A stretch of DNA of 64,000 nt from JADFRG01 sp036986135 (GTDB lineage: Bacteria; Chloroflexota; Anaerolineae; Anaerolineales; E44-bin32): positions 22,479 through 86,478 of the forward strand of contig BTQZ01000007.1 of assembly GCA_036986135.1 (NCBI GenBank), in the 5' to 3' direction. The first letter of the stretch is position 1, and every line of letters starts with the position of its first letter. The notes beneath the pieces were generated by a model, which was not told the origin of the DNA, ran no database searches, and was given only the letters and a program-made list of their open reading frames with translations. Positions 9,328 through 18,582 of this stretch are shown here, in pieces. The position numbers and the translations under genes are program-made.

Positions 9328-9660
9328 ATGAAGGTTCATGGTATCGCACTGGGGATCATCCAGCCGCCTGACGGCGCGACCCTCGCGACTCCCTCCTCCA
9401 TTGGAGTAACGGGCACTGGAGTGGGTCTGCCGGAAAACAACGTGGTCGTTCAAGCGACCGACAGCTCAGGAAACGTACTTGCGGAGCAGGCTACGATCGT
9501 AAACGCCAGCGAACTCGGCGGCTCGGGGACCTGGTCGGTCACGCTGAGCGTCAGCGTATCGGCTGGAACGACCGGGCAGATCATCGCCTTTTCGCCCGAT
9601 CCCAAGACCGGCGGGATGGTCGCCTCAGCCACCATCAACGTGACCTACGGCCAGCAATAG
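9328..9660 (+). CDS. Small single-domain Gmad2 (Ig-like) protein
   Basis: This 110-residue protein starts at an ATG after a clear GGAGGA site. It is almost entirely one Gmad2-like beta-sandwich domain: VTGTGVGLPENNVVVQATD, VLAEQ, GGSGTWSV, AFSPDP. It is a close paralogue of the C-terminal domain of the frameshifted lipoprotein at 5929-6836. Unlike that protein it has no signal peptide or lipobox, so its location is unclear; it could be a detached domain copy. It is followed by a strong terminator. Gmad2 domains occur in spore-germination proteins and in many secreted proteins of non-sporulating bacteria; no function is assigned. Confidence 0.75.
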   Translation: MKVHGIALGIIQPPDGATLATPSSIGVTGTGVGLPENNVVVQATDSSGNVLAEQATIVNASELGGSGTWSVTLSVSVSAGTTGQIIAFSPDPKTGGMVASATINVTYGQQ

Positions 9661-9682
9661 GGCCGACTCTACTGGACCACTC

Positions 9683-9713
9683 AGACCTTCTCCACAAGGG
9701 AAGGTCTTTTTTT
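9683..9713 (+). terminator. Rho-independent terminator
   Basis: An 8-bp stem (9683-9690 with 9700-9707) is followed directly by seven T residues (9707-9713). It ends the 9328-9660 transcript. The rest of 9661-9945 holds no convincing gene. Confidence 0.85.
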
Positions 9714-9945
9714 GTGCGGCAGAATAAAAAGTCGCAGCTTGATTGGAGGCCTACGACAAAAGTGGGTCTCTCGTAAAGGGGCCACTTCTCACGGGACTAG
9801 ATCTTGAGCGAGGTGGTATCCCGAGAATAGTGGGGATTGTCCGGCAAGGGCAGTGGCGTCTTGTCCTCCTCCGCTCTTATGATCTGCGAAATCACGACGA
9901 GCGCAGCAAGAATGAGCATCATGCTGATAGGAATCCATCAGTTGC

Positions 9946-10518
9946 TCAGGGGGGAACGGTGCCTATTAGGTAGATAGCGGGGTAGAAGAACACCCAGACC
10001 ACGTCGACGTAGTGCCAGTAGATGGCGCAGGCCTCGACACCCCAGTGCCGCTTCGAGGTGTAGCGACCCTTGCGGCCGTTGTACCAGACGATCAGAATGA
10101 ACACGATGCCAGTTGCGACGTGCAGTGCGTGCATGCCGGTCATTCCATACAGCACGGCTCCATACGCGCCGTCCCAGGGGCGAATCTGGCCACCCCACTC
10201 GAAGACCACCACTCCCACCAGGAATGCAGTGCCCAATATGGCAGTCATGATCAAGCTGATCAAAAACGTCTTGCGCTTTTCGTGTTCGGCGGCAACTTCT
10301 GCGACATACATGAAGAAGCTGCTCAGGAGCAGGATGGAGGTGATGATCAGGCCAAGCTGTTGATCCAGGTCAGGGCGAGTGCCGCCCCAGAGGTAAAAGC
10401 GGGTGATCAGCAGTCCGGCAAAGAGGAAAGCCTCCGAAACGAAGAACAGCCACAGACCGAGGCGGTTGCTGCGCAGCTGGGCGCGATATTGGGAGAGGGC
10501 AGTCGTGGCGACGCTCAT
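9946..10518 (-). CDS. coxC: Cytochrome c oxidase subunit III
   Basis: The 190-residue membrane protein has five predicted transmembrane helices, the short form typical of caa3/bo3-type subunit III. Signature segments are GLWLFFVSEAFLFAGL, GMTGMHALHV and a C-terminal HYVDVVWVFFYPAIYL. Subunit III stabilises the subunit I proton pathway in the cytoplasmic membrane. It is the last gene of the coxB-coxA-coxD-coxC operon. Its start overlaps the end of the subunit IV gene by four bases, which points to translational coupling. Confidence 0.93.
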   Translation of the reverse strand: MSVATTALSQYRAQLRSNRLGLWLFFVSEAFLFAGLLITRFYLWGGTRPDLDQQLGLIITSILLLSSFFMYVAEVAAEHEKRKTFLISLIMTAILGTAFLVGVVVFEWGGQIRPWDGAYGAVLYGMTGMHALHVATGIVFILIVWYNGRKGRYTSKRHWGVEACAIYWHYVDVVWVFFYPAIYLIGTVPP

Positions 10519-10718
10519 TCACGACTCCCGTCAGCCCAGAGCCGGTTCACATGCATGAAGTATCGGATGATCAAAGCGGCCTTTATGAGCGCGAGGATGA
10601 ATAATCCCGCTACCGTACCCGAGATGGAGGCCAGATAAAACTCCACCGCGGTCAGCACGGCCAATATAAGAAAGACGATGACCCCCATTCGGTATGCTGC
10701 CCGCTTCTTGTCATTCAT
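10515..10718 (-). CDS. coxD: Cytochrome c oxidase subunit IV-like small membrane protein
   Basis: A 67-residue protein with two hydrophobic helices separated by a short turn (about 10-32 and 36-57), ending RYFMHVNRLW. The size, the HV near the end of the second helix and the position between subunits I and III match bacterial COX4/caa3 subunit IV. It is an accessory subunit without redox centres. It overlaps the start of coxC by four bases and lies 13 bp after coxA. Confidence 0.85.
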   Translation of the reverse strand: MNDKKRAAYRMGVIVFLILAVLTAVEFYLASISGTVAGLFILALIKAALIIRYFMHVNRLWADGSRE

Positions 10719-10731
10719 CTATGGTCGCCTC

Positions 10732-12612
10732 TCAATCCGCCGCCGAGCTAGCGGGGCCCAGGCGGATGTAAACTGATTCGGGTTCAGCGTAGTCATAAGG
10801 CTCACCGGTGACCACAGGCGGCTGAGCGTAGCTGTGTTCTGGAATCGGAGAAGGGATCTGAAATTCTGGCGAGCGCGATTGCCACGGATTGGCAATGGCC
10901 ACCCTTCCTCGGACGGCGCTGATAATGAGATTAGCCAAGAAGACCAACATAGAGAAGCCTATCGTAAATCCGGCGATCGTAATCAGCAGCTGGCCCTGCT
11001 CGATACCCAAAGCCGGGTCCCAATCGGCTATTCGGCGGCGCATCCCCAGCAGTCCGACGCGGGCCATGGCCAGGCTCTGCAGCCAGAACGCGGGCGTCAT
11101 CAGCCAGAAATGCAGTTTGCCAAGCCCCTCGTCGTACATGCGGCCCGTGATTTTGGGGAACCAGTAGTAGATAGCGGCAATGAAGGGGAAGATGAACCCG
11201 CCAAACATAGTGGCGTGGAAATGGCCAACAATGTAGTAGGTGTCGTGAAGGAAGAGATCCGTTACGCTCACCCCGCTGGGTGGCCCAGTAAGACCGCCAA
11301 TCAGGAAGATGGAAATAGCGCCCAACACAAAGAGCATCGGGGTCTGGAAGCTGATCTTGCCGCCCCATAGCGTAGCTACCCAGCTGAAGAACTTTACGCC
11401 GGTGGGCACGGCAATCAGCATCGTGGTGACCATAAAGGGAATCCGCAGCCCCTCGAGCATGCCGGAAGTGAACATATGATGGCCCCAGACCAGGAAACCC
11501 ATCAGTGCAATGGCCATACTCGACAGCGCTACCCACTTGTATCCAAACAACGGCTTGCGGGAGAAGACCGGAAGCAGCTCGCTAATAATGCCCAACCCGG
11601 GGAGAATGAAGACATACACTGCCGGATGCGAGTAGAACCAAAACAGATTCTGAAACAACAGCACCTGTCCAGCGGGGGATCCGATTGCCGCCGCCCCCGG
11701 AGTTAGTTCGGGGCTGAAGAAGGTCATACCTAGAGCACGTTCGGCGCTGACCATCAGGAACGAAAGCGCGATGAACTGGGTAGCGGTAAGGGCAATGATG
11801 CTGGTAGCCATGACGGACCACACAAAAATTGGCATGCGAAACAGGCTCATTCCTGGTGCGCGGAAGTGCAGCACGGTCACGACGACGTTGATCGATCCCA
11901 CAACGGAAGACAGCCCGATTAGAAATACGCCGAGCAGGACAAACTGCATCCCCAGTGGGGCGTTGATGCTCAGCGGCGCATAGGCCGTCCAGCCGGTGTC
12001 CCACCCGCCAACGTACATACTGGAAGCCACCAGAATTGCGCCCGGCACGTTGATCCAGAAGCCGAAGGCATTCAGGCGCGGGAAAGCCATGTCCGAGGCC
12101 CCGATAAGTAGCGGGGTCAAGTAGTTCGACATGGCGCCCACTCCCACAAGGATGGCGGCAATCATCGCGATCCCGTGGGTGCTCATGATGGTGTTGTAAG
12201 TGTGGTTATCGAGGAACTGCAGACCTGGAGAAGTCAACTCCATACGGAAAGTGAGTGCCAGCATGCCGGCCAGAAATAGCAGCGCCACCGAGGTGACTCC
12301 GTATTGGATTCCGATTACCTTGTGGCTGTAGTCCACTCCAAAGTAGCGGGTCCAAGATGGCCTCCCCTCGGGAGGCCCGTGGCGCAGCGGGGTTTCAATC
12401 CCACGCATCCACTTGAACCAATCCGTCAAGGCTCCCACGCCGATCATGAAGCCCATGGCTCCAATCAGGATGCCAACGACGATGGCCCCCTCCTTAACCT
12501 CGAGCGTCAGTCCCATCGCGGCTCTAACGGCCACGGAGACGCCAATGCCCACTGCCGTGCCGATGAGCTGGCCGGCCAGGCCTCGGACGATGCCTAATGA
12601 AAGTATCGTCAT
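10732..12612 (-). CDS. coxA: Cytochrome c oxidase subunit I (A2-type haem-copper oxidase)
   Basis: The 626-residue catalytic subunit reduces O2 at a haem-CuB centre and pumps protons. Visible residues include the haem His H146 (STHGIAM), the crosslinked His-Tyr pair in YSHPAVY (H329, Y333), the CuB histidines in WGHH (378-379), the K-channel Lys in PTGVKFFSW, and the HDTYYIVGHFH haem/CuB ligands. The helix VI glutamate of A1 enzymes (HPEVY) is Ala, and a Tyr-Ser pair (Y327-S328) precedes the His-Pro. This is the A2 signature. An extra N-terminal region of about 85 residues with two hydrophobic helices precedes the conserved WTRYFGVDYSHK start of the core. Confidence 0.96.
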   Translation of the reverse strand: MTILSLGIVRGLAGQLIGTAVGIGVSVAVRAAMGLTLEVKEGAIVVGILIGAMGFMIGVGALTDWFKWMRGIETPLRHGPPEGRPSWTRYFGVDYSHKVIGIQYGVTSVALLFLAGMLALTFRMELTSPGLQFLDNHTYNTIMSTHGIAMIAAILVGVGAMSNYLTPLLIGASDMAFPRLNAFGFWINVPGAILVASSMYVGGWDTGWTAYAPLSINAPLGMQFVLLGVFLIGLSSVVGSINVVVTVLHFRAPGMSLFRMPIFVWSVMATSIIALTATQFIALSFLMVSAERALGMTFFSPELTPGAAAIGSPAGQVLLFQNLFWFYSHPAVYVFILPGLGIISELLPVFSRKPLFGYKWVALSSMAIALMGFLVWGHHMFTSGMLEGLRIPFMVTTMLIAVPTGVKFFSWVATLWGGKISFQTPMLFVLGAISIFLIGGLTGPPSGVSVTDLFLHDTYYIVGHFHATMFGGFIFPFIAAIYYWFPKITGRMYDEGLGKLHFWLMTPAFWLQSLAMARVGLLGMRRRIADWDPALGIEQGQLLITIAGFTIGFSMLVFLANLIISAVRGRVAIANPWQSRSPEFQIPSPIPEHSYAQPPVVTGEPYDYAEPESVYIRLGPASSAAD

Positions 12613-12657
12613 GCGTGTGCTCCTCGCACGAACCCGCGCCTATCAGTCGTTTGCATA

Positions 12658-13665
12658 CTAATTTCCCAGGCTGCGAATGTACGCGATCAAAGCGTCTATT
12701 TCTGTCTGGCTGAACGTGTCCCCATAAATCTTGGGCATCAGATTCGGCAAGAAGCCGTCCACAATCTGGGCATTGGGGTCAAGGATCGATTTCAACAAGT
12801 AGTCCTCATCGACGAGAACTTCCGTACCGTCTTCTAGAATCTCCTCCGAACCGAACAATGCTAGCCAACTCGGGCCCACGGAGGGACTTCCATCTGAGCT
12901 ATGGCAGGCCACGCACCCATTCAGCTCGGCCAATTGCTTACCGCGATCCGCGGGGCTGAGCGCGCGGGAGTCGATCTGTGCGGCAATCCAGGCGTCGAAT
13001 TCCGCCGGCTCCATCACCGTTACCGGGGTAAGCATATTGGCGTGGTTCAGGCCACACAGCTCAGCGCAGCGGACCGTGTAGCTGCCGGACAAGGTGGGCT
13101 TGAGTCGTAAGGTAGTGGTGATTCCAGGTACGATATCCTGTTTTAGGCGAAATTCCGGGACCCAGAAGGAATGGATCACATCCAGGGAATTGAACTCAAA
13201 AAGAACCTGACGTCCATTTGGCAGGTACAGCTCGCTTGAGCTGACACCGAATTCCGGATAGTCGAAACGCCACGACCACTGAGCGGCCGTGACTTCCACC
13301 ACCATCTCGTCGGCCTCAGCCTCCAGCGTGTCGCCCAAATAGACTGCGCCCAGTCCTGCAAGCAAGAGCACGATCCCCAAAGGAATGACGGACCAGACGA
13401 TTTCCAAAACCGAATTTCCGTGGACGTTGGCTCCAGGCTCATCGTCTCCTTTCTTACGACGGAAGACGACCGCGCTGTAGAGCATGATCACAATGATCAG
13501 GGCAAAGAAGAAAGCGATCACAAATGCGTAAATCGAGAAGAGCTGATCCACGTAGGCGCCCTCTTCGCTCGCAAGAGTTGGCAGAATGTTCTCGGGACCC
13601 AGCAATAATCCCACAGCAGCCGTGACGATGGCAATCAGTATCACTACCGCCAGCAAATGCCTCAT
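12658..13665 (-). CDS. coxB: Cytochrome c oxidase subunit II with fused cytochrome c domain (caa3 type)
   Basis: The 335-residue protein has an N-terminal hydrophobic segment, two membrane helices (about 42-68 and 88-111), a CuA cupredoxin domain and a C-terminal cytochrome c domain. CuA ligands are visible as H165 (VIHSFW) and C200/C204/H208/M211 (CAELCGLNHANM). Haem c binds at C251-C254-H255 (CVACH), with a likely axial Met in NLMPKIYGD. It takes electrons from a donor cytochrome or copper protein on the outside of the membrane. It is the first gene of the operon and has a strong GGAGAGGAAGG ribosome site. Confidence 0.95.
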   Translation of the reverse strand: MRHLLAVVILIAIVTAAVGLLLGPENILPTLASEEGAYVDQLFSIYAFVIAFFFALIIVIMLYSAVVFRRKKGDDEPGANVHGNSVLEIVWSVIPLGIVLLLAGLGAVYLGDTLEAEADEMVVEVTAAQWSWRFDYPEFGVSSSELYLPNGRQVLFEFNSLDVIHSFWVPEFRLKQDIVPGITTTLRLKPTLSGSYTVRCAELCGLNHANMLTPVTVMEPAEFDAWIAAQIDSRALSPADRGKQLAELNGCVACHSSDGSPSVGPSWLALFGSEEILEDGTEVLVDEDYLLKSILDPNAQIVDGFLPNLMPKIYGDTFSQTEIDALIAYIRSLGN

Positions 13666-13935
13666 GCGGCCTTCCTCTCCTGCCCTACGCCAGGCTCGTA
13701 CGGGTCAATCAACGACCCCACGCTGATGCCAACAACCTGTCTGAGCGCGGCTGTTTTTGCCCTGCGATCTATTTGAATTGGATCTCGTCCCCACTGGGGA
13801 AGTCCCTCGCCGACCGGGGAACAAGCGCCCCATTGTGCCGGAACTAACGCTTAAGGTGCACGGATTCAACGTCACTTCTCCAATCATGTTGGCTCGTCGT
13901 CGGGCAAGGGGCTTGCGATCAGAGCCTCCCCGCAC

Positions 13936-15027
13936 TCAGACTTTTAGCGAGTCTCTGTCGGGCGAGTAGGGGAGCAGATTCAGCTCCGGTGTCTCGCCCG
14001 CTACGATCTGTCTCACCAGGTCGGCGGTAATCGGCGCCAACAGGATCCCGTTACGGAAGTGTCCGGTGGCGATGACTAGGTTGGGGAGTTCGGCGGAGGG
14101 CCCGATGAGGGGCAGATCGTCCGGCGTTCCTGGGCGGAGCCCGGCCCAGGCGCCAGCAAAAGTGGAGGTCTCAAGCACAGGGGAGATCTCAAAAGCTCGC
14201 CTCGAGACCGTCCCCAGGCCTTCGGGAGTATTGGAGAGGTCGAAGCCGACATCCTCAACCGTCGCCCCCAGCATGGTTTGGGTGTCGCCCTTTGGGACGA
14301 TGTATCCCCTTGGCGAGTGGATCACGTGCTTGAAGTAGGAGCCTTCGACAGAATAGGCTTGTCCCCGCCTGGGCTTAACCGGCACATTCCAGATCTGCCC
14401 CGACCATGCGCCGGCGGCCAGCACGACCCAATCCGCTTCGTAGAGTGTCTCTCCGGCGTTGACTCCCGTTACGCGTCCGCTGCGACTTTCGACCGAAGTC
14501 ACCTCGGCCTGTTCGAATGTGGCTCCAGATTGATGCGCAGCGCGGACGAAGGCCTGGGTCAGGGCCGTGTTATCGACCCATGCATCGTTGGGAGAATAAA
14601 GCGCCCCAGCAATCTCGGGGTTGAGGTTTGGCTCCAACATCAGAGCCTCTTCGATGGAGGCCTCTTCGAGTTCGACCCCCTCCTCGCGATTCACTCGCAG
14701 GGTGCCCTCCAGCGATGCCAGATCATCATCGTTGAAAGCGAGGATTAGCTGCCCCTCCTGGCGGAAATACACGTGCTCCCCAACTGCCTCTTGCAGCTCT
14801 TGAATAATGGCTGGGTAGAAATCGCGGCTCTTCTGTGCCAGCACCCGCAGCGGTTTGGGCATTGTGTCGGGCCGGCCATGAAAGCTGAGCACGCCGAGCG
14901 CGGCCTGGGAGGCCTCGCTGCCGGGAGCGGACCGATCCAAGATCGTTACGTTGAATCCGGCCTGGGCCAGCCGCCAGGCGCTTGCAGCCCCGATGATCCC
15001 GGCGCCGACGATGAGTACGTCAGTCAT
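13936..15027 (-). CDS. FAD-dependent amino-acid oxidase, glycine oxidase (ThiO)-like
   Basis: The 363-residue flavoprotein begins with a Rossmann FAD motif (VGAGIIGAASAWRLAQAG). It has the DAO-fold segments VVLAAGAWS, GAWAGLRPGTPDDLPLIG and ATGHFRNGILLAP, all characteristic of glycine/D-amino-acid oxidases. Glycine oxidase makes the iminoglycine used in thiazole synthesis for thiamine, but no other thiamine genes are next to it. It lies downstream of, and on the same strand as, the Liv-type ABC operon, 72 bp after livF. It could instead serve amino-acid catabolism with that importer. The exact substrate is not settled by sequence. Confidence 0.82.
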   Translation of the reverse strand: MTDVLIVGAGIIGAASAWRLAQAGFNVTILDRSAPGSEASQAALGVLSFHGRPDTMPKPLRVLAQKSRDFYPAIIQELQEAVGEHVYFRQEGQLILAFNDDDLASLEGTLRVNREEGVELEEASIEEALMLEPNLNPEIAGALYSPNDAWVDNTALTQAFVRAAHQSGATFEQAEVTSVESRSGRVTGVNAGETLYEADWVVLAAGAWSGQIWNVPVKPRRGQAYSVEGSYFKHVIHSPRGYIVPKGDTQTMLGATVEDVGFDLSNTPEGLGTVSRRAFEISPVLETSTFAGAWAGLRPGTPDDLPLIGPSAELPNLVIATGHFRNGILLAPITADLVRQIVAGETPELNLLPYSPDRDSLKV

Positions 15028-15099
15028 TTATTCCTGCGGGAGATGTTCTGCAGCGTACTAATCGGGGGAATGGCTACCATAGAGTGATTCCCGGCACAG

Positions 15100-15816
15100 C
15101 TACACCCAAAGCGCTTTCTCGAGATCGGTAAATTCCTCCGCCGGTCCGTCGAATTTGTTTCGGCCCAGCTCCAGAACGTATACGTAGTCTGAGATCTTGA
15201 GCGCTTGCCGGATCTCCTGATCCACAAGCACGATGGTAAGACCCTCGACATCCCTGAGATCGACCAACATCCGATAGACCTCTTGGCTGAGCAGCTTCGC
15301 CAGCCCCGCCGTGGGCTCATCCACCAGGATGAGCTTAGGGTCGGTCATGAGCGTGCGCGCGATCTCGACCATGCGCTGCTGTCCGCCGGACAGTTCGCCG
15401 GCAGTTTGTTTGCGTTTTTCGATCAGGGCCGGGAAGCGCTCGTAGTTCTCCTCGACTTTTCGTTTCACGCGCTTCTTGTCCTTGCGAAAGGTCCACCCTC
15501 CCAGCACCAAATTTTCCTCAACCGACATGAAGGGGAAGATCCCCGTGTGTTGTGGGATGTACGAGAGCCCGCGGTTGACGAGCTCGTGCGTAGGTTCTCC
15601 AACAACATCCTCGCCCTCAAGCAGGATCTGTCCCCCGTTGGGTTTTAGGAATCCATAGATGCCCTTCAGCAAGGTCGACTTTCCGACCCCATTGGCTCCG
15701 AGGATGCAGGTTAGCTTGCTGGTTTGGGCGCGGATATTTACGCCCTGTAGGATGTTGAGGTCCTTGTAGTAGCCGACGTAGAGGTCCTTGACCTCCAACA
15801 TGTACCCGTTATCCAT
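15100..15816 (-). CDS. livF: Branched-chain amino-acid-type ABC transporter ATPase (LivF)
   Basis: The 238-residue ATPase has Walker A GANGVGKST, signature LSGGQQRMVEIAR and Walker B LILVDEPTAGL. Its N-terminus (YVGYYKDLNILQGVNI) and length fit LivF. It pairs with LivG to power import through LivHM. Its start overlaps the end of livG by eight bases. In this context the substrate may be an amino acid, amide or aromatic acid rather than a branched-chain amino acid. Confidence 0.93.
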   Translation of the reverse strand: MDNGYMLEVKDLYVGYYKDLNILQGVNIRAQTSKLTCILGANGVGKSTLLKGIYGFLKPNGGQILLEGEDVVGEPTHELVNRGLSYIPQHTGIFPFMSVEENLVLGGWTFRKDKKRVKRKVEENYERFPALIEKRKQTAGELSGGQQRMVEIARTLMTDPKLILVDEPTAGLAKLLSQEVYRMLVDLRDVEGLTIVLVDQEIRQALKISDYVYVLELGRNKFDGPAEEFTDLEKALWV

Positions 15817-16561
15817 CCCCCGGTTCCTCCAGCTCTTCCTCTTCCTCCTCTTTGCCCAGATAAGCCTCGATCACGACCGGATCCCGCTTGACATCCGCCG
15901 GATCGCCGTCGGCGATGACTGCGCCAAAATCTAGCACCACCAGCCGCTCGCTCAGTGCAAAGATGGATTCCATGTCATGGCTGATCAGGAGGATGGCTTT
16001 GCCATCTTTGCGTACTCTTCGAATGTATTCGTAAATAGTTTCCTGCAACTTGGGGTGAACGCCGGCAAACGGCTCATCCAAGATGATGAAATCGGGCTTC
16101 ATCATCAAAAGCCGGCCGAGCTCCAGCAGCTTCTGTTGACCGCCAGAAAGACTGCCGCCCTCGTCGTTAGCGAGATGTTCGATGGTGAGGAACTCCAGGA
16201 TCTCTTGAGCCTCCCGAACGCGCTCGCGCCGATCGGCGGTGGGGTGGATGGCCATGGCCGGCACCAGCATGTTCTCCATCACGGTCATGCGCCGGAAGGC
16301 CCTGGTGACCTGAAAGGTGCGACCGATGCCACGGTGTGCGATGTGGTAGGGCGCCATGCCATCGATGCGCTCCCCATTGAACCAGACAGTACCGCTGGTT
16401 GGGCTGTATGCACCGTCGATGATGTCAGTTAGTGTGGTCTTGCCCGCGCCATTCGGGCCGATCAGCCCCACAAGTTGGGGCTCGTCGATCTTGAGATTCA
16501 CGCCGTTCAAGGCCTTCACCCCGCCGAAGTTCATGTGGATATCGCGCAGTTCAAGCTCCAT
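15809..16561 (-). CDS. livG: Branched-chain amino-acid-type ABC transporter ATPase (LivG)
   Basis: The 250-residue ATPase shows Walker A GPNGAGKTT, signature LSGGQQKLLELGR, Walker B FIILDEPFAGVHP and the switch His in ISHDM. The C-terminus carries the LivG-type YLGKEE segment, extended here into an acidic Glu-rich tail. It is the second ATPase of the importer and overlaps livF by eight bases. About 47 bp separate it from livM. Confidence 0.93.
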   Translation of the reverse strand: MELELRDIHMNFGGVKALNGVNLKIDEPQLVGLIGPNGAGKTTLTDIIDGAYSPTSGTVWFNGERIDGMAPYHIAHRGIGRTFQVTRAFRRMTVMENMLVPAMAIHPTADRRERVREAQEILEFLTIEHLANDEGGSLSGGQQKLLELGRLLMMKPDFIILDEPFAGVHPKLQETIYEYIRRVRKDGKAILLISHDMESIFALSERLVVLDFGAVIADGDPADVKRDPVVIEAYLGKEEEEEELEEPGDG

Positions 16562-16608
16562 GGATCAACCCCCAGGCCTCCGGCAAAGGGAGATGTGATT
16601 CAAAAGGC

Positions 16609-17631
16609 TCATGCCGGCTCACTTTCGCTCGGCAGCTTACGCTTCGCTACGGTCTCGGCCAGCGCCTCTTCCCGTCGCAGGACATATTGGAGAACCGGAT
16701 GAAGCAGACCGTTTTGGAAGAAGCGCAACGTCAGCATCAACAGCAACCCAAAGACCACCAAGCGCCAATTCAGCAGTGGGCGCATGATCTCCAGTCCGAA
16801 TTGAATGAGGATGGCGCCGAAGGCGGCCGCGATCAGACTCTCGATCCCACCGATCACCGCCATCGTGATCACAATGCTCATCTGCAGGATCAGAATAACG
16901 TTGGGCGTGATGATCTCCACATAGTGGAATTGCACCGCGCCCGCCAAACCAGCAATCATGGAAGTCACGACAAAAACGAAGATTTTGTAACGAACCACGT
17001 GCACGCCGAGTGCCGCAGCGGCCTCCTCATCTTCGCGGATGGATCGGAAGAACAGCCCGAACCGGGATCTGACCAGCGCGTACATGAAAGCCAATCCAAA
17101 CACCAGCAGCGCCAGGTGTATGTAGTAGGCGGGCACCTTGGAGGTGGTGTTGACCAAGGGAACCATCGAGAGCCCATCGGGACCTTCGGTGATGCGATGC
17201 TCAGCCATCAATACCAGGCGAAGGATCTCAGAGAAAGCGATGGTGAACAGCGCCAGGTAGGTACGCCTAAGCCGAAGGGTCAATGCGCCGATGATGAAGC
17301 CGAACACTCCGGCCAGAAGAGTCCCAAGGATAATGCCGGGCACGACACCCACGGCCATATATTGGCCCAGGAGCCCAGCCGTGTATGCGCCGATCGCCAT
17401 AAAGGCCATGGTTCCAAACGAGAACTGTCCGGCATATCCGGCCAGCAGCGACCAACTTGCGGCCAGAATCGCGTAATACATGGCCACAATGGAAACGTGG
17501 AACCAGTAGGGAGGCACGCCCAGGGCGATCATCAATACCGGGGCAAAGATGGCAAGGATCAGCAGTCCGCCTAGAGGAACCGCGACTCGCAGGTCGGCAC
17601 TTCGGATGCGGGCTATGGTTCGGGAACTCAC
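16609..17631 (-). CDS. livM: Branched-chain amino-acid-type ABC permease (LivM)
   Basis: The 340-residue membrane protein has about nine hydrophobic helices. It includes the LivM hallmarks WSLLAGYAGQFSFG near residue 60 and a conserved loop with SIREDEEAAAALG near 200 that contacts the ATPases. The start overlaps the end of livH by four bases (ATGA), so the two permeases are translationally coupled. Confidence 0.92.
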   Translation of the reverse strand: MSSRTIARIRSADLRVAVPLGGLLILAIFAPVLMIALGVPPYWFHVSIVAMYYAILAASWSLLAGYAGQFSFGTMAFMAIGAYTAGLLGQYMAVGVVPGIILGTLLAGVFGFIIGALTLRLRRTYLALFTIAFSEILRLVLMAEHRITEGPDGLSMVPLVNTTSKVPAYYIHLALLVFGLAFMYALVRSRFGLFFRSIREDEEAAAALGVHVVRYKIFVFVVTSMIAGLAGAVQFHYVEIITPNVILILQMSIVITMAVIGGIESLIAAAFGAILIQFGLEIMRPLLNWRLVVFGLLLMLTLRFFQNGLLHPVLQYVLRREEALAETVAKRKLPSESEPA

Positions 17632-18554
17632 AGCTTTCTCCCGAACAGACCTTGGGGCCGGATCAAAAGCACTAGGGCGAAGATGACCAAGCCAAAAGCG
17701 CTCTGGTATGCAAGGCCGCGACTAGGATCGGGGAAGCAGCCGGTTCCCAATGACTCCACCGCCCCGACGATCAATCCGCCTATCAGTGCACCCGGGATGG
17801 AGCCCATGCCGCCTAGCACGATGACGACGTAGGACTTGGAGGCGGCAGGGACACCGACGTTGAAGGTCCAAGAGAAGACCTGCACCAGCGCCGCGCCCGA
17901 CATGCCGGCTAGGGCCGCGCCGAGCCCGAAGGCGAAGTTGTTCATACGCAGCGGGTTGATTCCGGTGACGGCCGCGGCGTCCTTGTCCTGGCTGACGGCC
18001 CTCAAACCGCGCCCGGTCCAGGTTCGCTGGATAAACCAAAGCAGGATTGCGATCAGGACCAGCGCGATAACAGCCGCCACAACGCGGGTCGAATAGACGG
18101 TTACGACTCCAAATAATGGCTTAATGATCAAATCGACGAAGCGGCTAGCCTTGAATGGGAACGGGCCGATGATGGCGACGGTGAGGTATTGCAGGAAGAA
18201 GGCGAATCCGAAGGTTACCAGGATGGCATACTCGCCAGGTCTCTGTACTTTCCCCTCGTGCATGGGGCGCAGGAAGAGCCGCTCAAAAATGGCTCCAATG
18301 ATGAAGGTAGCAATCCCTGCGGAAGCTATTGCGATGATCGGATTAAGGCCGGCAAAAAAGTCTAAAAGGAAGAAGGCCACAAACCCACCGATCATGTACA
18401 GCTCGCCGTGGGAGAAATTCACGATGCCCAGCACAGAGAAGATCAGGGTCAGTCCGAGGGCCATTAGGGCGTAGATGATGCCCATCACGAGCCCGTTGGT
18501 AAGCAGGGTTGCGAGGTAGGCAATCGACTCGATGCATTGGTCAAAAATCAGCAT
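17628..18554 (-). CDS. livH: Branched-chain amino-acid-type ABC permease (LivH)
   Basis: The permease has about eight helices and the LivH motifs ALGLTLIFSVLGIVNFSHGE and KDAAAVTGINPLRM. The start is set at 18554 (ATG after an AGGAA site), giving 308 residues. The longer open frame to 18614 would translate the hairpin at 18583-18614 and is unlikely. It forms the inner-membrane channel together with LivM. Confidence 0.92.
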   Translation of the reverse strand: MLIFDQCIESIAYLATLLTNGLVMGIIYALMALGLTLIFSVLGIVNFSHGELYMIGGFVAFFLLDFFAGLNPIIAIASAGIATFIIGAIFERLFLRPMHEGKVQRPGEYAILVTFGFAFFLQYLTVAIIGPFPFKASRFVDLIIKPLFGVVTVYSTRVVAAVIALVLIAILLWFIQRTWTGRGLRAVSQDKDAAAVTGINPLRMNNFAFGLGAALAGMSGAALVQVFSWTFNVGVPAASKSYVVIVLGGMGSIPGALIGGLIVGAVESLGTGCFPDPSRGLAYQSAFGLVIFALVLLIRPQGLFGRKL

Positions 18555-18582
18555 CTTTGCGTTCCTTCTGATCGATGGTGGG

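Noticed and set aside
9743..9973. 76-codon plus-strand ORF after a terminator
   Set aside because: No ribosome site and its end overlaps the convergent coxC gene.
16687..17574. 295-codon plus-strand ORF rich in His, Gln and Asp
   Set aside because: Antisense to the hydrophobic livM gene; the polar composition is the expected mirror of membrane codons.
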